Source: Anaerolineales bacterium UBA4823 (GTDB lineage Bacteria; Chloroflexota; Anaerolineae; Anaerolineales; UBA4823). From it: 5,525 nt of DNA. Location: positions 1-5,525 of the forward strand of contig DHFN01000024.1 in assembly GCA_002402275.1 (NCBI GenBank). The letters are read 5' to 3'. The notes under the pieces are model-generated. The model made no database searches. It was not told where the DNA came from and saw only the letters and a program-made list of their open reading frames with translations. This document shows positions 1 through 5,525 of this stretch, piece by piece (within the stretch, counting starts at the first letter, position 1; each line of letters opens with the position of its first letter). The translations under genes were made by a program, and so were the position numbers.

Positions 1-1232
1 TAGTAATATTGATACCAAAACAGCGGGTAAGTATTTCTCCATTGATCAATGATGGTATCGGAATTTGTGTTAAACCATTCTGGTTTAAAGCGTGAATCAG
101 GAGTAACTGCCCCGGCTTTTTCATACATCAGCTTCATGATATCCTCCCGATGGAGAAACCGCAGGAAGTTAGCCGCTTGTTCTTTGTGAGGAGAGAAAGA
201 AGTGATTGTCAAGGTTTGGACTGGGATACCGATAGCGTTGTTTAATTTACCAGTTCCATAGATTGGGGTGCGCATCACACCTACTACGTCTTTGCCCATT
301 TTGCGTTCCAGCACAGCGATATAAGGCTGAACGTGGTTAGTCATCGCAACTTGTTCTTGTTCAAATAAAGCTTGCCCCTGATATAGGTCGAGCGACATGA
401 CGTCGTCATTGAAACATTTGCGGTCTTCTAATTCTTTCCAGCGCGCCCACCATTCGGCGTACATCGGTTCGGTGAGACTTTTTTCGCCGCGAACGGCTGC
501 CATCAGGTCATCAATGCTGTTCAAGTTCTGCTGACCTAGATAACTGACCATCCAGCCTCCCAACCAGCCATCCTTAAAGCCGGTGCCGATGGGAGTGATC
601 CCAGCACTGCGGAGTTTGTCGCAAGCATTGAGCCATTCATCAAAAGTTTCAGGGGGCTTTTCGGGATCTAAACCAGCTTTGGCAAACATTTGTTTGTTAT
701 AAGCCCAGAAAGTGCCGATTTGGTAGAAGGGCAATCCCCATTGTTTTCCATCCCAGAAGGTTTCTGCTCGCTGTCCGGCGGGGATATTGGCTAACTCTTC
801 CTCACTCCAATAGTCGCTTATCGGGGTTAGGTTTCCAAGCCAGGCATCTTCTAGGGTGAAAACACCACCGTAGAAAAATTGAATGTCTGGGCCCTCTTTG
901 GCTTCAGCGGCAGCCCTAAATGCGGGATAGAGCGAGTCGGATTCTTGTAAAACCGCATTGATGGTGATATTGGGGTTTTCCTGCATGTAGATTTTGACTG
1001 CATTTTCCATGAAATCTTTCATGCCAGGCGCTTCTTGTTCTCCCCAGTACCAGATAGTAAGGGTAATTGGTTCTGCCGGCGCCTCTGTCTCAGTTACTGG
1101 TTCCGGAGAAGAAACCGCTGGTACTTCGGTTCCTTCTACGGGTACAGAAGTGGGTGTGGCAGGAGCTGCACAAGCACCTAAGATGATGCTAAGTGCAATA
1201 AGTGTGGAAATAATCATCGAAAGACGTTTCAT
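1..1232 (-). CDS. ABC transporter sugar-binding lipoprotein (family 1 extracellular solute-binding protein), 3' end cut by window edge
   Basis: Reading leftward from ATG at 1232-1230, the frame stays open for 410 codons to the window edge without a stop, so only the C-terminus is missing. The start is supported by GGAGG at 1241-1245, 8 nt upstream. The protein opens with a short basic stretch (MKRL), a hydrophobic segment and the lipobox LGAC, with Cys21 as the predicted lipidated residue. A Pro/Thr/Glu/Ala-rich linker (about residues 22-56) leads to the mature domain beginning ITLTIWYWG. Typical family 1 solute-binding features follow: EGPDIQFFYGG near 113-123, WGLPFYQIGTFWAYNK near 165-180 and ETFDEWLNACDKL near 195-207. 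Length fits the family's usual 410-450 residues. It should sit on the outer face of the membrane and deliver a carbohydrate to permeases that are not in the window but may lie to the left. The ligand cannot be read from sequence. It is divergent from the catabolic operon and probably shares its operator. Confidence 0.93.
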   Translation of the reverse strand, partial: MKRLSMIISTLIALSIILGACAAPATPTSVPVEGTEVPAVSSPEPVTETEAPAEPITLTIWYWGEQEAPGMKDFMENAVKIYMQENPNITINAVLQESDSLYPAFRAAAEAKEGPDIQFFYGGVFTLEDAWLGNLTPISDYWSEEELANIPAGQRAETFWDGKQWGLPFYQIGTFWAYNKQMFAKAGLDPEKPPETFDEWLNACDKLRSAGITPIGTGFKDGWLGGWMVSYLGQQNLNSIDDLMAAVRGEKSLTEPMYAEWWARWKELEDRKCFNDDVMSLDLYQGQALFEQEQVAMTNHVQPYIAVLERKMGKDVVGVMRTPIYGTGKLNNAIGIPVQTLTITSFSPHKEQAANFLRFLHREDIMKLMYEKAGAVTPDSRFKPEWFNTNSDTIIDQWRNTYPLFWYQYY

Positions 1233-1272
1233 GATCTTATCCTCCAAAAACTAGTTTGAATATGTTTACCAT

Positions 1273-1300
1273 TTGACAAAGAAATTGAATGTGATAGAAT
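1273..1300 (+). promoter_or_regulatory. Predicted promoter of the gntR-SIS-ROK-SIS-gatZ operon
   Basis: TTGACA at 1273-1278 (perfect -35) is followed after 16 bp by TAGAAT at 1295-1300, with TG at 1292-1293 making an extended -10. Transcription would start near 1306-1308, inside the inverted repeats at 1304-1329, so a bound repressor should block it. An alternative pair on the same strand, TTGTTA (1300-1305) and TATACT (1322-1327) with a 16-bp spacer, would also be covered by the operator. Predicted by eye only. Confidence 0.55.
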
Positions 1301-1303
1301 TGT

Positions 1304-1329
1304 TATAGTTAGTATATTAACTATACTAA
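1304..1329. promoter_or_regulatory. Predicted GntR-type operator: two overlapping inverted repeats
   Basis: Two inverted repeats overlap. The first is TATAGTTA (1304-1311) with TAACTATA (1318-1325), a 22-bp palindrome with one mismatched pair when read through the centre. The second is TTAGTATA (1309-1316) with TATACTAA (1322-1329), perfect arms around 5 bp. GntR-family dimers bind short palindromes of this size and are often encoded next to them. The site lies between the divergent regulator and binding-protein genes and covers the predicted start points of both transcripts. Assignment to the adjacent GntR protein is inference from position. Confidence 0.6.
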
Positions 1330-1334
1330 AAATC

Positions 1335-1363
1335 ATTTTATCACAAAAAGAATTTAAGAGCAA
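1335..1363 (-). promoter_or_regulatory. Predicted promoter of the sugar-binding lipoprotein gene
   Basis: On the minus strand TAAAAT (1340-1335) is preceded by TGTGA, giving an extended -10 (TGTGATAAAAT) that closely mirrors the plus-strand TGTGATAGAAT at 1290-1300. A weak -35, TTGCTC (1363-1358), lies 17 bp upstream. Transcription would start near 1328, within the operator, leaving a leader of about 95 nt before the ATG at 1232. The weak -35 makes this less certain than the opposing promoter. Confidence 0.45.
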
Positions 1364-1384
1364 TAATTTTAACGAGTTAATATT

Positions 1385-2179
1385 ATGGAAAGTTTTGAGG
1401 ATTGGGAAAAAGAAATATCCATTAACGTCTCTTCGCAAAGACCTCTCTACATACAGGTGAAAGAAGGCTTGGAAACCATGATTGTAAATGGATTACATGA
1501 AGGCAATATCTGCCCAGGTGACAAGCTTCCTTCCGAAAATGAATTGAGCCAAAAATTAAAAGTCAGTCCCATTACGGTGAAACGGGCTTTGGATGACCTA
1601 AAACAACAAGGTTTAATTTATCGCATCCAAGGACGAGGTACCTTCGTGGCGGATCAGTCCAAGATTCCCCTCCCATTAAACCATTTTTTTAGTCTGACTA
1701 ATTTAACCCTCGAGCAGGGGATGGTACCTATTCGGAAAACGTTATTAGTCACCGAACAGAGTGTGACCCCTCGATTAGCCCAGCGCTTAGAAATTCCAGC
1801 CGATTCAAATGTGATTAAGCTAGTTCGTTTACGATTAATGGATAACACACCGATCGTGTTGGAAACAACATTTTTACCGGCTCTTTCATTTCCAAATTTC
1901 TTATCCATTTATAGTGAAGATATTTCCTTATATAATTTGTTAGCCATCCATTACCAACAAGAAATTGTCAAAGCCTTAGATTTTATCTCTCCGATTTTGT
2001 TACGTTCTGATGAGGCAAATCTGCTTGAAGCTCCAACCGGCTCAATGGCATTTCTCTTTCAAAGGTTAGCATCGAATTCTGAAGGCAAACCTCTTGAATC
2101 AACCAAGAGCGTTGTCCGCAGTGACAATGTTTGTATCTCAGTGGAGTATAAAAAAGAGAATTATGGAACTACAAAATAA
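1385..2179 (+). CDS. GntR family transcriptional regulator (HutC subfamily, UTRA effector domain)
   Basis: This 264-residue protein has the two-domain plan of HutC-type regulators. An N-terminal winged helix-turn-helix (about residues 18-90) begins with PLYIQVKEGLETMI and contains GDKLPSENELSQKL, the recognition region SPITVKRALDDLKQQGLI and the wing GRGTFV. A UTRA ligand-binding domain (about 100-256) shows RLRLMDNTPIVLE and EGKPLEST followed by a conserved-type R.D segment. UTRA domains usually bind sugar phosphates or other small pathway metabolites, so the likely role is local repression relieved by an intermediate. The ATG at 1385 is favoured because it leaves the usual short lead before the DNA-binding domain and an in-frame stop (1370-1372) lies just upstream. 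The ribosome site is weak. It is first in the operon and ends 17 nt inside the next gene. The operator at 1304-1329 suggests autoregulation together with control of the divergent transporter gene. Confidence 0.93.
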   Translation: MESFEDWEKEISINVSSQRPLYIQVKEGLETMIVNGLHEGNICPGDKLPSENELSQKLKVSPITVKRALDDLKQQGLIYRIQGRGTFVADQSKIPLPLNHFFSLTNLTLEQGMVPIRKTLLVTEQSVTPRLAQRLEIPADSNVIKLVRLRLMDNTPIVLETTFLPALSFPNFLSIYSEDISLYNLLAIHYQQEIVKALDFISPILLRSDEANLLEAPTGSMAFLFQRLASNSEGKPLESTKSVVRSDNVCISVEYKKENYGTTK

Positions 2180-3221
2180 CCATCTATATCACGAAATCTT
2201 AGAAGAACCTTCGGTTTTAAGAAAGATTCACCAGGAATATATTGGAAAAACCAGCCCATCCTTAGATGAAGCGATTCGGATTTTAAACAAGCATGAGATG
2301 ATCATAATGGTAGGGATGGCTACTTCTATGTATGGATGTATCCCTGCCCAGTGTATGCTTAGCTCTGGAGGAAAACCAAACTATTTAGTGGATGCCGCAG
2401 AATTCTTAAACTATCACCTTGAGATGACCCCTAAAAATGCCGCCTTTGTGTTGGTCTCTCAATCGGGAGAGTCAGCAGAAATTATTCACTTGTTGGACAA
2501 AATAGGAAAAGGTTGGCAAACCGTTGGGGTTTATAACAATGACCAATCAACTTTAGCCAAGCAATGTACAGTTGGTCTACCAATCTTTGCTGGTGCGCAA
2601 CTTGCTTGTGGAAGCAAGACTAACACCGCGACGATTGCGGTAATGAACATATTGGCTGAAGGCTTGTTAGGTACCCCGCAGGCAAAAGTTGGGGAACAGG
2701 TGGAAAGGGCTATTATCTGGCTTGAAGAATTTTTCAAAAATTGGGAAGCCAGAATCGAGCCAGCCGTAGATTTGCTGGATAATTCAGCTTATACGGTTTT
2801 CATCGGGCGAGGTCCCGGTTTAGCATCTGCTTATTTTAGTTCGGTATTATTTCGGGAGGTGCCCAAGGTTGTGGCAGAAGGACTCCCGGCTGCTACGTTT
2901 CGGCACGGCTTACGCGAAATGATGACCCCAGATCATCGAATTGTCGCATTCGCTCCATCTGGTAAAACCACTGAAAAGGTCATCCAGTTAACAGAGGAGA
3001 TGAATAGATTGGGTATTCCCTCGATGATTTTTACTAATCAGCAGGTAGTACGGTTGCCAACGAACGATGGTTTAGTTTTCCAGACTGCCGCCCTGGCTGA
3101 GAATTATAGCCCATTGGTTGACATCGCCCCTCCTCAATTGATTGGTTTGAAACTAGCCCTGAAAAGGGGGTTGGAACCTGGAAAATTGGTGATATCAGAT
3201 TACGTTACAAAAGTTGAATGA
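2163..3221 (+). CDS. SIS-1: double-SIS-domain sugar-phosphate isomerase/deglycase/deaminase (GlmS-isomerase-like)
   Basis: The 352-residue protein has two sugar-isomerase (SIS) domains, like the isomerase half of GlmS and the FrlB/FraB/AgaS enzymes. Domain 1 (about 38-170) carries the phosphate-binding motif SQSGES (99-104) and ACGSKTNT (148-155), in the place of the GlmS ASTKAFT segment. Domain 2 (about 205-345) has GRGPGLASA (215-223), Glu232 and FRHG with His248. The 16-residue Glu-His spacing equals GlmS Glu488/His504 and the pair implicated in FrlB/FraB deglycases, so this copy looks catalytically competent. The C-terminus DYVTKVE resembles the GlmS tail but lacks a Lys at the apparent Lys603 position. 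The ATG at 2163 is preferred over an in-frame ATG at 2094: it follows AAGAGAA (2154-2160), aligns with the usual N-terminus (EILEEPSVL), and leaves only a 17-nt overlap with gntR. The substrate is unknown; isomerase, deaminase and deglycase remain possible. Confidence 0.88.
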   Translation: MELQNNHLYHEILEEPSVLRKIHQEYIGKTSPSLDEAIRILNKHEMIIMVGMATSMYGCIPAQCMLSSGGKPNYLVDAAEFLNYHLEMTPKNAAFVLVSQSGESAEIIHLLDKIGKGWQTVGVYNNDQSTLAKQCTVGLPIFAGAQLACGSKTNTATIAVMNILAEGLLGTPQAKVGEQVERAIIWLEEFFKNWEARIEPAVDLLDNSAYTVFIGRGPGLASAYFSSVLFREVPKVVAEGLPAATFRHGLREMMTPDHRIVAFAPSGKTTEKVIQLTEEMNRLGIPSMIFTNQQVVRLPTNDGLVFQTAALAENYSPLVDIAPPQLIGLKLALKRGLEPGKLVISDYVTKVE

Positions 3222-4207
3222 ACACCCATAAACTTGCCGCAATTGGGATTGATATCGGTGGGTCCGCCACCAAACTGGGAATTGTCACAAAAGAGGGGGA
3301 AGTTATTCAGCGGGATATTGTCCAAACCCCTTCCTCATTTAGCGCTGGAAAGATCATGGAGTTGATTGCAAAGCGTATAGACACCCTTTTATCCCGTGCG
3401 GAGGCAGCCGGGCTTGAAATAACCGGAGCGGGCATTAGCATCTGCGGTTATATGGAGGAGGGTGGAAAAGCACCTGATTATATTAATCTGCATGCTTTGG
3501 ATCATTATCCGGTGGTTAAAGAATTGCAGGAACGATTTTACTTTCCAGCAATTATGGATAATGATATGAATTGTGGAGTGCTAGGCGAATATTATTTTGG
3601 CGGGGGAAAAGGGGAAAAACGTTTGATGGTCATGACAGTAGCTACCGGGATTGGGATGGCGGTGATGATTGATGGGAAAGTGTTACGATTTCATCGTGGA
3701 ACCATTGGAAACCCTGGGCACATTATTTTAGACCCCAATGGGCCCATCTGTGTTGCTGGCTGCCGGGGGTGTCTGGAAAGCCTGGCTTCCGCCCGAGCCA
3801 TTATTCAACGCGCAGAAAATGTTGCGCTTGCTCAACGGGAAACTAAACTTAAAGAATTCATGATCACTAAAGGCAAACTAACCCCCGAAGATGTATTTAT
3901 AGCTGCCGAAAGAGGGGATAAAGCTGCTCAGGAGATCTGGCAATGGACTGGTGCCTGGTTGGGGCGGGGATTAGCCAGCTGGGTCGAAATATTTGGTCCG
4001 GAGATTGTCATCGTGGGTGGGGGAATTGCTCAAGCTGGAAAATGGTTACTCGAACCACTTAAGGAAGAATTTAATCGTTGTGGAGAACCATACTTTACTC
4101 GGAGTGTCAGAGAGATAAAACAAAGCCAACTCGGCCAACATGTGGCTATGTTAGGGGCAGCAGCACTCTGCCTCTACCCCGAAAACGCACCGGATTATTC
4201 TCGATAA
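3218..4207 (+). CDS. ROK family sugar kinase
   Basis: This is a 329-residue cytoplasmic ATP-dependent kinase predicted to phosphorylate an imported sugar or amino sugar. The N-terminal phosphate-binding motif is GIDIGGSATKLG (10-21). DNDMNCGVLGEYYFGGGKG (114-132) holds the ROK catalytic base, Asp116. The second ATP-binding segment is TVATGIGMAVMIDG (140-153). The substrate/zinc region NPGH (His168) runs into GPICVAGCRGCLES (175-188), and a late nucleotide-binding strand is IVIVGGGIA (263-271). The zinc motif is unusual: ROK proteins normally read CxCGxxGC, whereas here Ala180 replaces the second Cys and an extra Cys182 lies two residues later (Cys178, Cys182, Cys185). Length is normal for the family. 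The start ATG overlaps the SIS-1 stop as ATGA (3218-3221) and has no clear ribosome site of its own, so translation is probably coupled. Known relatives act on glucose, ManNAc, GlcNAc, fructose or allose; specificity cannot be assigned here. Confidence 0.92.
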   Translation: MNTHKLAAIGIDIGGSATKLGIVTKEGEVIQRDIVQTPSSFSAGKIMELIAKRIDTLLSRAEAAGLEITGAGISICGYMEEGGKAPDYINLHALDHYPVVKELQERFYFPAIMDNDMNCGVLGEYYFGGGKGEKRLMVMTVATGIGMAVMIDGKVLRFHRGTIGNPGHIILDPNGPICVAGCRGCLESLASARAIIQRAENVALAQRETKLKEFMITKGKLTPEDVFIAAERGDKAAQEIWQWTGAWLGRGLASWVEIFGPEIVIVGGGIAQAGKWLLEPLKEEFNRCGEPYFTRSVREIKQSQLGQHVAMLGAAALCLYPENAPDYSR

Positions 4208-4211
4208 GGAG
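4206..4211 (+). promoter_or_regulatory. Strong ribosome binding site that sets the SIS-2 start
   Basis: AAGGAG overlaps the stop codon of the ROK gene and lies 7 nt before the ATG at 4219. It fixes the start of SIS-2 there, although the same frame remains open upstream to an ATG at 4078 that would add 47 residues of unlikely sequence inside the kinase gene. It is the strongest ribosome site at the right spacing within the operon. Confidence 0.85.
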
Positions 4212-4218
4212 AAGTTTT

Positions 4219-5268
4219 ATGACCATGTGGGAAGATATCTTAGCTCAACCGGAAAATTTACGCCAGGTCATCCAAAGACACACGGAAAATTTGGCGAATG
4301 CCCATCAGCAGATCAACAGACTATCCAATCAAACTAAAGGAGTTGTTTTTACTGGCGTTGGTTCTGGTTTGAATGCTACTATACCTGCATCTTATTACCT
4401 GATGAATCATGGATTATTCGCCCAATCTATTGACACAACGGAACTGATTTACTATTTAATGCCCGGTCTAAAAGACTTCTTATTGGTACTCAATACCCGA
4501 TCAGGGGAGACCGCTGAACTAGTTCGGGCTGCCAAACTGGCAAAAGACTTAAATCTCTCAACGATTGCGGTTACGAACGAACCAGAAAGCACGGTGGGTC
4601 GCCTTGCAAATTTTTGCTTGCCTACCTACTCACGTTGGGATCAACTTGTGGTCATTTCCGCCTATGGGGGGATGTTGGCTAGCGAGTTAATCTTGAGCAG
4701 TATGCGCATAGGAAACCATTCCCAGTTATTAAAAGAAATCCAAGCTATTCCAGAGATCCTCGAAAGCGTTCTGGCTAAGACTATCACGATCCGGGATGAT
4801 TTGGGTGATTTGATTGGGGACAGCCGTCCGATATATCTTTTAGGGAGGGGACCCTCTCTAGCTAGTGCCCATGGGGGAGCTTTAGTGATTGAAGAGACGA
4901 GCCGGCAAGCAGTGGTTCCAATGGCGAGCGGGCTGTTCCGCCAAGGACCAATCGAGGTTGTCAATCAGAGGTTCCGAGCGATTATTTTTGAGGGGGGGGA
5001 TGAAACCGCTGGTTTATCCCGCCGATTGGCAGAAGATTTGATCGAAAAAAATTGCGGGATTGTTTGGGTAGGTTCCAGTGAGCTTAAAGGTGCCCTAAAC
5101 CTCACGATCCCCCATATGGCAGCCTATTTGCTTCCTTTTCTAGAAATTATCCCTTGTCAGGTGCTAGCTCACGATCTGGCATTGCGCTCACATATCACCC
5201 CTGGTTCGGTAAACTACATCGAGAAGGTGATTACCAGTGAGGAAGGCATCCAAGCAAAAGGAGAATGA
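4219..5268 (+). CDS. SIS-2: second double-SIS-domain protein, catalytic His replaced by Gln
   Basis: A 349-residue protein with two SIS domains and the same fold plan as SIS-1, but clearly diverged. Domain 1 (about 38-165) has FTGVGSG (44-50) and TRSGETAELV (93-102), the sugar-phosphate loop. The segment after PTYSRWDQ reads ISAYGGM where GlmS has ASTKAFT, so the Lys is absent. Domain 2 (about 204-335) has GRGPSLASA (209-217), IEETS with Glu226, and LFRQGP. Gln242 occupies the place of GlmS His504, exactly 16 residues after Glu226. The C-terminus VNYIEKVI is GlmS-tail-like. The ATG at 4219 follows AAGGAG by 7 nt and lies 11 nt after the kinase stop. It may be a non-catalytic partner of SIS-1, because in GlmS the His is contributed across the dimer, or an enzyme with changed chemistry or substrate. 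Assignment to the SIS family is firm; activity is not. Confidence 0.88.
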   Translation: MTMWEDILAQPENLRQVIQRHTENLANAHQQINRLSNQTKGVVFTGVGSGLNATIPASYYLMNHGLFAQSIDTTELIYYLMPGLKDFLLVLNTRSGETAELVRAAKLAKDLNLSTIAVTNEPESTVGRLANFCLPTYSRWDQLVVISAYGGMLASELILSSMRIGNHSQLLKEIQAIPEILESVLAKTITIRDDLGDLIGDSRPIYLLGRGPSLASAHGGALVIEETSRQAVVPMASGLFRQGPIEVVNQRFRAIIFEGGDETAGLSRRLAEDLIEKNCGIVWVGSSELKGALNLTIPHMAAYLLPFLEIIPCQVLAHDLALRSHITPGSVNYIEKVITSEEGIQAKGE

Positions 5269-5525
5269 AGATTTTCGCGGGCTCCATGAATTATTTAGAT
5301 GAGATACTTAATAAACACAAGAGGTCAATTCCGGTCGGAGTTGTTTCGATTTGCTCCGCTAACCCGTATGTCCTGAAAGCTGCCATGAAACGCATCCGAA
5401 ACACCGCTGAGTTTCTCCTTGTTGAAGCAACCTGTAATCAGGTCAATCAATACGGCGGGTATACCGGAAAAACACCAGGGGATTTTGTGGCAGATGTCTA
5501 TGATCTTGCTCGTCAATGCGAGGTC
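5265..5525 (+). CDS. gatZ: GatZ/KbaZ-like protein (tagatose-1,6-bisphosphate aldolase non-catalytic subunit or tagatose-6-phosphate 4-epimerase), 5' part only
   Basis: The frame is open to the right edge (87 codons; the full family is about 420 residues). The visible part carries the family's N-terminal signature: VVSICSANPYVLKAAM, then LLVEATCNQVNQYGGYTG and KTPGDFVADVYDLA, which match the GatZ/KbaZ pattern (CSAHP...IEATSNQVNQFGGYTGMTP). In E. coli these proteins stabilise the GatY/KbaY aldolase that splits tagatose 1,6-bisphosphate. A GatZ-annotated protein of Agrobacterium was instead reported to be a D-tagatose-6-phosphate 4-epimerase, so either role is open. Two starts are possible. ATG 5265 overlaps the SIS-2 stop (ATGA), but the AAAGGAG-type site is only 1 nt away, too close to serve it well. 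ATG 5286 gives MNYLDEILNKHK, which fits known N-termini better but has only a weak site (GCGGG). Coupling to SIS-2 translation would help either one. Confidence 0.88.
   Translation, partial: MKIFAGSMNYLDEILNKHKRSIPVGVVSICSANPYVLKAAMKRIRNTAEFLLVEATCNQVNQYGGYTGKTPGDFVADVYDLARQCEV

Noticed and set aside
994..1254. 86-codon plus-strand open frame
   Set aside because: It lies antisense to the signal peptide and linker of the sugar-binding lipoprotein, is low-complexity (S/G/T/V/A), has no recognisable domain, and is explained as the shadow of that gene.
1290..1345. TGTGA...TCACA as a CRP-type site
   Set aside because: The two arms are separated by 46 bp rather than the 6 bp of a CRP site, and each arm is better explained as part of an extended -10 promoter.
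1229..1438. 69-codon minus-strand open frame across the divergent control region
   Set aside because: It covers the AT-rich promoters and operator and the start of gntR, has no convincing ribosome site, and its composition (I/L/S/F/N) is what AT-rich non-coding DNA gives.
1654..1908. 84-codon minus-strand open frame inside gntR
   Set aside because: It is fully antisense to the UTRA-domain coding region and shows no domain or start signal.
2094..2162. 23-residue N-terminal extension of SIS-1 from ATG 2094
   Set aside because: It would overlap gntR by 86 nt with sequence unlike SIS proteins. The ATG at 2163 has a purine-rich site and matches the usual family N-terminus.
4078..4218. 47-residue N-terminal extension of SIS-2 from ATG 4078
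   Set aside because: It lies inside the ROK gene in another frame. AAGGAG at 4206-4211 places the start at 4219.
4662..4964. 100-codon minus-strand open frame inside SIS-2
   Set aside because: It is antisense to well-conserved SIS motifs (GRGPSLASA, IEETS), with no family resemblance of its own.
5325..5516. 63-codon minus-strand open frame at the right end
   Set aside because: It is antisense to the GatZ-like N-terminal signature on the plus strand, which is clearly the real coding frame.
1..5525. CRISPR array, insertion sequence, tRNA/rRNA or defence system
   Set aside because: I saw no regularly spaced repeats, terminal inverted repeats, transposase motifs or structural RNA signatures. 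Apart from the 152-bp control region and the short 11-nt gap between genes, the window is metabolic coding sequence.

Overview
This window holds a sugar-uptake and sugar-phosphate catabolism locus from a bacterium. Base composition is middling (roughly mid-40s % GC by eye) and the intergenic control region is strongly AT-rich. The binding protein is a lipoprotein with a long Pro/Thr/Glu/Ala-rich linker after the lipidated Cys. That style is common in Chloroflexota of the Anaerolineae type, so I lean towards that group, but this is inference from style only and not proven.

Layout: on the minus strand, from the left edge to 1232, lies a nearly complete gene for an ABC-transporter sugar-binding lipoprotein (its C-terminus is cut by the window). 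A 152-bp divergent control region (1233-1384) follows. It contains overlapping inverted repeats at 1304-1329 that look like an operator, flanked by two extended -10 promoters that point at each other. On the plus strand, five genes are packed as one apparent operon: a GntR/HutC-type regulator (1385-2179), a double-SIS sugar-phosphate enzyme (SIS-1, 2163-3221), a ROK-family sugar kinase (3218-4207), a second double-SIS protein (SIS-2, 4219-5268), and the first 87 codons of a GatZ/KbaZ-like protein (from 5265, cut by the right edge). Junctions are overlaps of 17, 4 and 4 nt and one gap of 11 nt, so translation is probably coupled throughout.

Proposed logic (inference): the lipoprotein captures a sugar or sugar conjugate, the ROK kinase phosphorylates it, and one or both SIS proteins isomerise, deaminate or deglycate the phosphorylated product. 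The GatZ-like protein then handles a tagatose-phosphate-like ketose, as an aldolase subunit or an epimerase. The GntR regulator probably senses a phosphorylated intermediate and controls both itself and the transporter from the shared operator. The closest known scheme is the galactosamine (Aga) route of kinase, SIS deaminase/isomerase and tagatose-phosphate aldolase. Here, however, the regulator is GntR-type, no deacetylase is visible, and there are two SIS proteins. The most notable signal is that SIS-1 keeps the Glu/His pair of GlmS- and FrlB/FraB-type enzymes with exact 16-residue spacing, while SIS-2 keeps the Glu but has Gln at the His position. This suggests a catalytic/non-catalytic pair or a divergent second activity.
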